From assembly GCA_965646445.1 (NCBI GenBank), contig CBFFZW010000050.1:1-28311 (forward strand): DNA of 28,311 bases, in the 5' to 3' direction. The stretch is from UBA11524 sp965646445. GTDB taxonomy: Bacteria; Bacillota; Clostridia; Christensenellales; Aristaeellaceae. Of this stretch, positions 8,332-14,859 are shown in pieces. Made by a program: the position numbers and the translations under genes. Position 1 is the first letter of the stretch; every line of letters begins with the position of its first letter. The notes under the pieces are model-generated. The model saw only the letters and a list, made by a program, of their open reading frames with translations. It ran no database searches and was not told the DNA's origin.

Positions 8332-8682
8332 GTGGACGAATATATGAGTTATTCAGCAAGACGCTATCAAACCTATGTGACTGGCCATGAAGGCGAAGCA
8401 TGGGTGCAAAACGGGGTGCGCTTCGATGGCATGAAAGATGGCGTGTTGTTAGAAGCAAAAGACCATTATTCTCAATTCATTGATGCGAATACTGGAGAGT
8501 TTTATGATTGGTTTGGAGGACAATCATCATTGCTTGATGAAGCAAATCGCCAAATTACTGCTAGTGAAGGCGCCTTAATAGAATGGCACTTTTCAGAAGA
8601 AAGTACATTGCATGCTTTTGAACAGCTGTTTTCTTCTCAAAATATTGGAGGGATTTCCCTTGTATTCGATCCGATAAAATAA
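8332..8682 (+). CDS. Tox-REase-5 nuclease domain, separated by an in-frame TAG
   Basis: This is the C-terminal part of the same frame as 7765-8325. The nominal starts are GTG 8332 or ATG 8344; neither has a good ribosome binding site, which favours a broken gene over a separate one. The sequence follows the restriction-endonuclease-fold toxin family Tox-REase-5. From the GTG these are RYQTYVTG (11-18), an early Glu (E19 or E21), GVRFDGM (28-34), LLEAK (39-43), then NRQITA (72-77) and LIEWHFSE (82-89). The D32...E41-x-K43 pattern with Gln74 is the expected metal-dependent nuclease core. The target should be nucleic acid in the cytosol. The Imm52-like gene that follows 24 bases later is the partner known for this family. 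All visible catalytic residues are kept, so inactivation would rest on the stop codon alone. Confidence 0.85.
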   Translation: MDEYMSYSARRYQTYVTGHEGEAWVQNGVRFDGMKDGVLLEAKDHYSQFIDANTGEFYDWFGGQSSLLDEANRQITASEGALIEWHFSEESTLHAFEQLFSSQNIGGISLVFDPIK

Positions 8683-8690
8683 TAGAACAT

Positions 8691-8709
8691 AGGAGGAATA
8701 AGTAAATTG
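8691..8709 (+). promoter_or_regulatory. Ribosome binding site that fixes a TTG start
   Basis: AGGAGG at 8691-8696 lies ten bases before TTG at 8707. The first in-frame ATG is about 26 codons further on with no such site, so TTG is the start of the Imm52-like gene. The citrate synthase gene in this window shows the same arrangement. Confidence 0.72.
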
Positions 8710-9411
8710 GAACGATTAACTCTCTTGCTGTGGAGGAGGCCCTCCCTTGAAAAAAAGTATACTGCAACGGAAATTGCTGCAGAGATGCTAAGCATAATCG
8801 AAACAACTCAAGAGTACTTTCCTGAATTTTCAACGCTTTATATTCCAGCTACAAGAAAAGATAAAGTAGAAGGAGCTATTTTATCAAAGGAGTGGATTGA
8901 ATCTTTATTGCATAAGTCAGAGCATAATGCAGCGCTTATAGTTAAGACAGGCTATACTCTGAGTCTTTTTACTTCTTTGGATTCACTTTGTTCGTGTTCG
9001 TTTTTATTGCACATCGGTTCCGCACATGCCGAGCTCACCGATAGCATTCTCATTAAATTTCCATTATACTGGAATTGGAATAATAGTGGCTTGGTCGATC
9101 GTCTCGAAAAGCTATTTATGGAATTGGTCAAAATTTTTGTTCCATATTGGGGATGTGTTGCAAATCTTGGATTGACAGATAAAAAGAAATATGTTGTTGA
9201 TGATATGCCTACCACATTGCATTGGCTTAACTTCATTTCAGAATCTGCCCTCAAAAAGATTAACCCTCAAAAGTTGCAGACTATCCTTTCCATATCAAAC
9301 TGTTGTATGATCAATCATAACATATTAAAGACAAGCTATTACCCTACAACTACTGTTGAGGAAAAAGCATTTCAAAACTTAGCAAGGCTTAATGATATCT
9401 TGCTCAAATAA
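8707..9411 (+). CDS. Imm52-like immunity protein
   Basis: The protein has 234 residues, starts at TTG, and has no signal peptide, so it should be cytosolic. The pattern (MERLTLLLWRRPS start, an early Leu/Ile-rich helix, FPLYWNWNNSGLVDRLEKLF in the middle, and Pro-Tyr-Trp-Gly in FVPYWGCVANL) fits the Imm52 family. That family is described from polymorphic toxin loci as the partner of Tox-REase-5 nucleases. The upstream gene is exactly such a nuclease, which supports the call independently of sequence memory. It presumably binds and blocks the nuclease. The gene appears intact although its toxin is interrupted, as expected if immunity is retained against sister cells that still make the toxin. 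The reading frame runs on past the stop at 9409-9411 into the next Rhs core piece without another stop. Confidence 0.72.
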   Translation: MERLTLLLWRRPSLEKKYTATEIAAEMLSIIETTQEYFPEFSTLYIPATRKDKVEGAILSKEWIESLLHKSEHNAALIVKTGYTLSLFTSLDSLCSCSFLLHIGSAHAELTDSILIKFPLYWNWNNSGLVDRLEKLFMELVKIFVPYWGCVANLGLTDKKKYVVDDMPTTLHWLNFISESALKKINPQKLQTILSISNCCMINHNILKTSYYPTTTVEEKAFQNLARLNDILLK

Positions 9412-9432
9412 GCAAAGATAAAGCCCAGAAGC

Positions 9433-10779
9433 TTGACAACGATATACAACATAGTGGACGGCCATGGCAGCGCCACAACGGCCTATGCCTATGGCCTGGA
9501 GCGCATCGCGGCATACACGCGGGACAGCAAAACCAGGTATGTCTATGACGGACGCGGGTCTGTGGCGCAGACCATCTCGGCGCCCACGGCGGGCGAAAGA
9601 GTCACCTCTGCCCTGCCGGATGTTGGCGTGAAGGTGCAGTCCCTCGTTTATACCGCCTTTGGCGAGCAGATGGGTAATGCCAAGGTATCCGGCTTTGGGT
9701 ACAATGCCGAGGCCTATGATGCTGCCACAGGGATGCTGAACCTGCGGGCAAGGCAGTATGAGCCTGCTTTGGGCAGGTTTAGTCAGAAGGATATCGTGCG
9801 CGGGCAGGCGGCGTCGCCGCTGTCGCTGAACCGGTATGTGTATTGTGTAAACAGCCCTGTTATGCACACCGACCCCAGCGGCGAATCCGTGCTGGATTCT
9901 ATCGGTAACTGGTGGAATAAAGCCAAACAGACGGTGATCGGTAAAGCGGTTGATACGCTGATTGTTCAGCCTATTGTCAAAAAGGTCAACCAGATTACAA
10001 AGACGGTCGCATCCGTCGTAAAACCGGTTGTGAAAAGCGCAGCTGAAAAGGCGGCCAAAGAATACAACACAGAAGCCTTCCAACTATTCTCTTCTATTTT
10101 GAAAAAGATGGATAGCGATGGCGTATACTATTCTGAGAAGTTTAAAGATGTTGTTGAAAATATGCAGCGCGAATTGCGAGCTATTGATCCGTCTAATGTA
10201 AACTATAAGAAGAAAGCGCAGGAAATTGTGGCGAAATACTGCGATTATTTCAATCAGCATCAAAGATCATTGGAAGCCGTTGATAAACTTTCCATACTGG
10301 TGAAACAAGGTGACATGACAAAAGTCGCTTGGCTCGCAGAGTGGAAGGAGCAGTTGAAGACAATGAACGGAGATAAGGAGAAATATCCTCCTCAAATCAG
10401 AGCGTTGATTGAGCAAGCTGCGTCGGAAGTGATTTGGGGGAAGAAAACAACCCTTACTAATGCTAAATTTAACAAATCGGATACTGATCTTCTTAACAAG
10501 GCCGAATCCAAGTACCTTGATTTTTATAATAAACTGTATGCCCTGCTTTATCCATCCGGTAATCAGGAAGTCGACGATGTGCCGCCCGAAACGGAGACGT
10601 CCAAATACAATAATCTGTTCGGCACAGAAATAACTGCTAAAACGTGGAGGGAATATCACGGTTCTGCCCAAGAAATAACAGAACAGAATTGGAAGAATTA
10701 CGTTTCCATGTTGATTGATTTGAATAACCAAGGTAGAATTGATTATGGTTCTGCATATCCCAATAATAAAGAACATTAA
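9433..10779 (+). CDS. Rhs core fragment with first part of tip D, ended by an in-frame TAA
   Basis: Core homology starts at 9466 (GSATTAYAYGLERIAAYT) and is colinear with 5035-5451 for 417 bases, ending at HTDPSG. The TTG at 9433 is only a nominal start without a ribosome binding site. After the core comes a tip of about 300 residues: a Val/Lys-rich helical start (KAVDTLIVQPIVKKVNQITK, VVKPVVKSAAEKAAKEYN), long helices, an acidic linker (EVDDVPPETETS), and then ITEQNWKNYVSMLIDLNNQG and RIDYGSAYPNNKEH. The last part resembles the strand that precedes the catalytic Cys of NlpC/P60 domains ('Y.WG' region). The frame stops at TAA 10777-10779, but the same frame continues 24 bases later with the Cys motif, so this is the front part of an interrupted toxin. 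Confidence 0.82.
   Translation: MTTIYNIVDGHGSATTAYAYGLERIAAYTRDSKTRYVYDGRGSVAQTISAPTAGERVTSALPDVGVKVQSLVYTAFGEQMGNAKVSGFGYNAEAYDAATGMLNLRARQYEPALGRFSQKDIVRGQAASPLSLNRYVYCVNSPVMHTDPSGESVLDSIGNWWNKAKQTVIGKAVDTLIVQPIVKKVNQITKTVASVVKPVVKSAAEKAAKEYNTEAFQLFSSILKKMDSDGVYYSEKFKDVVENMQRELRAIDPSNVNYKKKAQEIVAKYCDYFNQHQRSLEAVDKLSILVKQGDMTKVAWLAEWKEQLKTMNGDKEKYPPQIRALIEQAASEVIWGKKTTLTNAKFNKSDTDLLNKAESKYLDFYNKLYALLYPSGNQEVDDVPPETETSKYNNLFGTEITAKTWREYHGSAQEITEQNWKNYVSMLIDLNNQGRIDYGSAYPNNKEH
9466..9882 (+). repeat. Rhs core repeat, copy D
   Basis: This is the partner of 5035-5451. The left edge is sharp: sequence before 9466 (from the stop of the Imm52-like gene) is unrelated to copy C. The anchor lies at 9733-9762. 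Confidence 0.9.
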
Positions 10780-10803
10780 TCATCGTTAGTTTATTATGAA
10801 GAT

Positions 10804-11256
10804 ATGCTCTACATTGACTGCTGGGGATTGATAAAAACCGGAGCCAAAGTAACTTTAGAGAGCGATCCACTCAAGGAACTTACTTTGAATGGTCCTGTAA
10901 ATAGTATTTACAAAGCTTTGGACACAAAAGGAGAGGTTGAACAGATAGTAATTGGTGACAAAAAAACGTATCCTGACCTTAAAACAGGAGTGTCAATCTT
11001 TATAGATAATATAAAAGAACGCAAAGACTCAGGAAAATCAAGATTTGTTGGCTATGACCATGTTATGACATATATTGAAGATTTCGACTATATGGACGCT
11101 GATGGTCAACTGATACATTTGGATCATGCCCTTGTCGGCATAGGCGCTAAGGGTGAAGGATTGCAAATCTATAACTTTGATACCAAATATGATGAATGGA
11201 CGTCTAAAGGTATTGAGTTTAGATGGGGCGATCAATTAAAGGTAACAGGAAACTAA
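10804..11256 (+). CDS. NlpC/P60-like catalytic part of tip D, separated by an in-frame TAA
   Basis: This continues the frame of 9433-10779 after a single stop codon; the intervening codons read SSLVYYED and then the Met at 10804, which has only a weak upstream purine stretch. Counting from that Met, IDCWGLIK puts Cys6 in the position of the NlpC/P60 nucleophile (usually DCSGLV). LKTGVSIFID (59-68) stands where 'PGDLVFF' is expected. YDHVMTYI (84-91, His86) matches the 'HVGIYI' His strand, and LDHALVGIGAKGEGLQIYNF supplies the last strands. NlpC/P60 enzymes cut peptidoglycan stem peptides or act as amidases and acyltransferases, so the likely target lies in the cell wall. The exported WG-repeat protein that follows 13 bases later would be placed correctly to protect against it. 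The family call is moderate: the Ser of DCSG is Trp here. Confidence 0.68.
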   Translation: MLYIDCWGLIKTGAKVTLESDPLKELTLNGPVNSIYKALDTKGEVEQIVIGDKKTYPDLKTGVSIFIDNIKERKDSGKSRFVGYDHVMTYIEDFDYMDADGQLIHLDHALVGIGAKGEGLQIYNFDTKYDEWTSKGIEFRWGDQLKVTGN

Positions 11257-11269
11257 GGAGGCTTTCAAC

Positions 11270-12745
11270 ATGAAAAAAAAGATGCTGGCATTGATGCTCA
11301 TCCTACTCTTTCAGGCTACAACTGCAACAGCCGAAGCTCCATTGACCCTCTGGGAGCCTCAGGGACATATTGTTTGCTTTAGCAGTAATGGGAAAATGGG
11401 TATTCAAGACTTAAATGGCTCTGTGCTTTGCGATGCTATATATGATTATATTGGCTATTTTGATGAGTACGGCTTAGCTGAAATCCGAATAGGAGATCGC
11501 AAGGGAAAGATTCGTATGGATGGCGAGGTTGTCGTCCCGCCCATTCATTGTAATTCCATAGGTTTTCTTCAATATCAACATACGGGATATACAGAGGTTT
11601 ATGATGAGGCTTTGTTATTTTCAGCCACGCAAAATAACAAATCGCAATATGGCTTTTACTCTTTGGATGGCAAGTTGATTACTGAAGCATGTTGGGATAA
11701 GGCATATGGCTTTAAGAATGGAATAGCCTATGTCCAGCAGAATGGAAAATGGAATATGATCAACATGGCGGGCGAGCTTTTGCTTGATGATTGGTGGGAC
11801 GATCTGTCTATCGATAGAAATACGGTTACGTTAACGACCGACTCAAAAAAGATACGAATGAATATGAACGGAACGGTATTTGCAGAACACAGCTACAAGG
11901 ATAATCAATGGGTATTGAGTACACTCTCTCAACAGCCCCTGTCTACTGAGATAGAGTGTGAATATGTGATCAAGTTGAGTAATGGTTTCTATTATCAGGC
12001 CGGTTCGAAATGGGGTATGATGAATGAGAACGGTTCGGTTATCTGCCCACTTCAATGGGATCAAGTGACATCAACTCAAGATGAAAACTATTTTCTGGTT
12101 AAGAATCATGGAAAGACCGGCCTTTTGGATCAATCAGGAAATCTTATGATTGATTCAATATACGACAACATCTCTTATATCACAACAGACAGGTGGATAG
12201 TCCGGAAAGAGAACTTTGCCGCAGTGACGGATAATTCGGGCACCATCATTAAGGATTTGTCTTCTGAAAATTACGTTGTATTGTATCCTGTGGGGAATGG
12301 ATATATCCAATACGAGACAGATTCTGACCAGTGGGGATTTATGGATTCTGACGGAACGGTTCTCTCCTGTGTTGATGGAAATAAGATACAGCCCGATTGT
12401 TTCGGTCAATACAGCGAAGGATGGATCGAAATAGAAATGATGGAAACAGAAGAAGTAGGATATATGTACATCGACGGAACGATTCTTTCATCGGCGGAAT
12501 GGGGGCAAACGAAACCTTTTAGTCAAGGGTTCGCTGCAGTCTTGTTGCATTCAACGGGAAAATGGACTCATATTACACAAAATGGTGAGCGCGCCTATGA
12601 CCAAGAGTGGGACTCATGCGGTGAATTTATCATGGGAGTGGATGGTCCAGTGGCTCGGGTTATTCAAAAAACAGATCACCCAAATAGAATATTTGGATAC
12701 ATTGATGCGCATGGAAATCTTTTGAACGGATTGAGTCCGATGTAA
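11270..12745 (+). CDS. Exported WG-repeat protein, candidate immunity protein for tip D
   Basis: The protein has 491 residues. The ATG at 11270 follows AAGGAGG (11255-11261) by eight bases. The signal peptide is MKKKMLALMLILLFQATTATAEA. The mature part consists almost entirely of WG-type repeats, about 30-45 residues each: GKMGIQDLNGSVLCDAIYDYIGYF, SQYGFYSLDGKLITEACWDKAYGF, SKWGMMNENGSVICPLQWDQV, GKTGLLDQSGNLMIDSIYDNI, DQWGFMDSDGTVLS and others. Such repeats (also called KWG) fold as beta-propeller-like or open arrays and mostly bind other proteins or wall material. The gene lies 13 bases behind the NlpC/P60-like toxin, with the ribosome binding site abutting the toxin stop, so I infer that it is the exported partner. 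It could instead be an independent surface protein. Confidence 0.82.
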   Translation: MKKKMLALMLILLFQATTATAEAPLTLWEPQGHIVCFSSNGKMGIQDLNGSVLCDAIYDYIGYFDEYGLAEIRIGDRKGKIRMDGEVVVPPIHCNSIGFLQYQHTGYTEVYDEALLFSATQNNKSQYGFYSLDGKLITEACWDKAYGFKNGIAYVQQNGKWNMINMAGELLLDDWWDDLSIDRNTVTLTTDSKKIRMNMNGTVFAEHSYKDNQWVLSTLSQQPLSTEIECEYVIKLSNGFYYQAGSKWGMMNENGSVICPLQWDQVTSTQDENYFLVKNHGKTGLLDQSGNLMIDSIYDNISYITTDRWIVRKENFAAVTDNSGTIIKDLSSENYVVLYPVGNGYIQYETDSDQWGFMDSDGTVLSCVDGNKIQPDCFGQYSEGWIEIEMMETEEVGYMYIDGTILSSAEWGQTKPFSQGFAAVLLHSTGKWTHITQNGERAYDQEWDSCGEFIMGVDGPVARVIQKTDHPNRIFGYIDAHGNLLNGLSPM

Positions 12746-12873
12746 AATTCGTTTTAAGAGATAAAGACGATTTGCGGTGTGAAGATACAATGGCGAATAG
12801 GAACGATCTGCGTTGTGAACGCCAGCAATGCGCGGGCCTACTCTGACTCATAAGATATAGAGGGATGGTGATT
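12746..12873 (+). other. Spacer between the two WG-repeat genes with a 17-bp direct repeat
   Basis: This stretch holds no gene. Two imperfect direct repeats (acgat-y-tgcg-k-tgtgaa) stand at 12767-12783 and 12803-12819, differing at two positions. I see no good promoter or terminator. AGAGGG (12859-12864) is the ribosome binding site of the next gene. Confidence 0.5.
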
Positions 12874-14418
12874 ATGAGACGCTATGCACTGAATACACTC
12901 ATGATGTTCCTACTCCTGATTCTCACCCTCTGCGGTGCCGCGCTGGCGGAAAACCGCCAAGTCTACGCTGTGCAGGGAGACGTTGCTTTCTTCAAAGAAA
13001 ATGGAAAAGTCGGGCTGCAGTCAGCAGACGGGACTGTTTTGCATGCAGCAGAGTTTGATGGCGCGGGTTATTTTGACGCGACGCAGCAGGCAAATATCTA
13101 TGTTGATGGAAAGATCGGACGCATTGACCGCTCCGGCCAAATCATTGTCGAGCCGTTGGTGTGTGATGAAATCGAAGCCATTCCGACAAATACTACTGCG
13201 GAAGATGTGCCACCGTATGTGTTGCTGGTATCCTGGTATGGCGCTGATGACGAGAAGGTCATGCAACTAATGAATACAGCGGGCGAATGGCTCTCTGACA
13301 CAAAGTTCGATCTGATGATGTATGAGTTTTGGAATGGGAAGCTCTTTATCCGTTATCAAGACCAATACAATCAAATCGACACAGATGGTCAATTAACTTC
13401 AAAGGTGTGGTGGGAATATCTTTTTGTTGCGACAGGGGAAGAAGCTGAAGCGCGCGAGGCTTGTGCTCGGAGCTATCTATCCTTTACTAAGGATGGAAAT
13501 TTGTGGGAGGAAACTGTTTGTCAGCCTAATGGAAAAACCGAAAGATATTTGGTTCAGGGAGAGCACCGTCACCTTGCGCCTGAAACGTGGACACAATTTA
13601 AATGGCTCAGCGATCAACTTGTTGCCTATTGTGAAAATGACCTATGGGGGATCGCTGATTACAAGTGCAATGTCGTTATGCCTGCGCAGTGGCCTTCAGA
13701 ACCGTTCGTGGGCAGTCTCGAAGAAGATATCTGGCGTGTAACCGTCCCTGGTACAAACCAGTGGAAATGGATACATTCAGATGGGGAAACTGTTTTGAGC
13801 TTAGAGCCTGATGAAACACTGCGTTACAAAGCAGATAACCGGTATACGCTCAGCAACGATGAATCGACCAAACTCATTGACAATACAGGAAAGCTGATTG
13901 CCGAGTTCGACAGCAAATACCATATCAAATGGTTTGAAGAAGGCAAGTATTTTAGGTTCACTAATATTGTTGACAACACATGGGGATTCATGAGCTTAGA
14001 TGGCGAAATTTTGTCCGAGATCCCGGATACACTGACGGAATATCGCGATGGCTACACAGAACTTACAAACGGCTGGTTCCGCGTTATCGATGAAGAACGG
14101 TATGAAGGGCCGCTTGAAGATCCTGTGGGTCAATGCGGCTTTGTGAGTGTGAACGGGGATATCGTGCTCTCCTCCGAATGGGACGAAGCGTACGACTTTA
14201 CCGCCAATATGCTTGCGCGTGTTGAGGTCGATGGGCGATACGGATTTGTGGACACGACAGGAGCCTATGTGATTGAGCCGCAATGGGCCTATGCGGACGA
14301 TTTTATTGACGCAGGCAGTCAATGGGTTGCAGCCGTCTATCAATTGTCCGGCTCTAAGGTGACCTGGAAGGGCTATATCAATGAACAGAATGAATTGATT
14401 GGAGAGATTTGTCACTAA
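12874..14418 (+). CDS. Second exported WG-repeat protein
   Basis: The protein has 514 residues from the ATG at 12874. This start is preferred over the ATG at 12865 because AGAGGG ends at 12864, which leaves nine bases before 12874 and none before 12865. The signal peptide is MRRYALNTLMMFLLLILTLC followed by GAALAENRQ. The mature protein is built of WG-type repeats (GKVGLQSADGTVLHAAEFDG, GKIGRIDRSGQIIVEPLVCD, NTWGFMSLDGEILSEIPDTL, GQCGFVSVNGDIVLSSEWDE, GRYGFVDTTGAYVIEPQWAY). It is similar in layout to the WG protein just upstream, so the two are probably old paralogues. No intact toxin gene lies directly in front; the next gene downstream is a truncated copy of the Tox-REase-5 pre-toxin. It may be an orphan immunity gene kept after its toxin was lost. 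Its last 260 bases are duplicated at 7503-7762. Confidence 0.82.
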   Translation: MRRYALNTLMMFLLLILTLCGAALAENRQVYAVQGDVAFFKENGKVGLQSADGTVLHAAEFDGAGYFDATQQANIYVDGKIGRIDRSGQIIVEPLVCDEIEAIPTNTTAEDVPPYVLLVSWYGADDEKVMQLMNTAGEWLSDTKFDLMMYEFWNGKLFIRYQDQYNQIDTDGQLTSKVWWEYLFVATGEEAEAREACARSYLSFTKDGNLWEETVCQPNGKTERYLVQGEHRHLAPETWTQFKWLSDQLVAYCENDLWGIADYKCNVVMPAQWPSEPFVGSLEEDIWRVTVPGTNQWKWIHSDGETVLSLEPDETLRYKADNRYTLSNDESTKLIDNTGKLIAEFDSKYHIKWFEEGKYFRFTNIVDNTWGFMSLDGEILSEIPDTLTEYRDGYTELTNGWFRVIDEERYEGPLEDPVGQCGFVSVNGDIVLSSEWDEAYDFTANMLARVEVDGRYGFVDTTGAYVIEPQWAYADDFIDAGSQWVAAVYQLSGSKVTWKGYINEQNELIGEICH

Positions 14419-14581
14419 CAATGGAAAGGATATTACGCCTTACAGAACATGCCGTCTACGCTTCAGGCCCAAGAACCATTTTGGGGCAAAAAGCAGGCAT
14501 TGTAGTTGGGCAAGCGTTTCATCAGACAATTAAGGGAGATTATGCGGAAGATACCACGGTGCTTGGAACCGTAGCCCAAAT
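14159..14581 (+). repeat. 423-bp duplication, copy 2
   Basis: This is colinear with 7503-7925, with two substitutions visible. Here the left part lies inside an intact WG-repeat gene, so this is the more original context on the left side. On the right side the toxin gene is cut at 14581, while it continues in copy 1. Each copy is therefore complete on one flank only. Confidence 0.92.
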
Positions 14582-14672
14582 CTGCGGATCAATATACTTG
14601 CACAATTGGCGGGGAATCCCTGTAAAGCAGAGGATGCGTTTGATGCCGCTCTGGCAAAGTGCCTTAAGTTGA
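14421..14672 (+). pseudogene. Truncated copy of the Tox-REase-5 pre-toxin gene
   Basis: The first 161 bases are identical to the start of 7765-8325 (MERILRLTEHAVYASGPRTI and on to GTVAQI). At 14582 the homology ends and the frame runs into unrelated sequence (CGSIYLHNWRGIP...) to a stop at 14672. The nuclease domain is missing. It starts two bases after the WG gene stop, exactly as in the other copy, so WG end and toxin start belong together as an old junction. Confidence 0.85.
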
Positions 14673-14859
14673 GTACATTGCCAGAGGACCCCCCAGCCTT
14701 GATTCAATTATATCAATGCAGTGTTCTTGCGAGTTTTTTACAACCAGATATAGAAATAGGAAATATAGAATCCTATATGGAGAAGGAACACTTGCAGTCG
14801 AGTCAAATTGTTCAAAGCGGTTGCGGAGATGAAATGATTACCACAGTTTCTTTCTCACC
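14582..14859 (+). pseudogene. Remnant of an unidentified gene at the right end of the array
   Basis: From 14582 another frame opens (LRINILAQLAGNPCKAEDAF..., ALIQLYQCSVLASFLQPDIE, IGNIESYMEKEHLQSSQIVQ) and keeps protein-like composition to about 14850. It has no start codon with a ribosome binding site, and its frame passes without a stop into the antisense of the ABC binding-protein gene, so both ends are lost. AT-rich composition links it to the array and not to the chromosome. Its family is unknown; a lost immunity or regulatory gene is possible. Confidence 0.45.

Noticed and set aside
8323..10779. Stop-codon reassignment in this genome
   Set aside because: Both TAG and TAA would have to be read through, yet normal genes in the same window end with TAA, TAG and TGA at natural protein ends.
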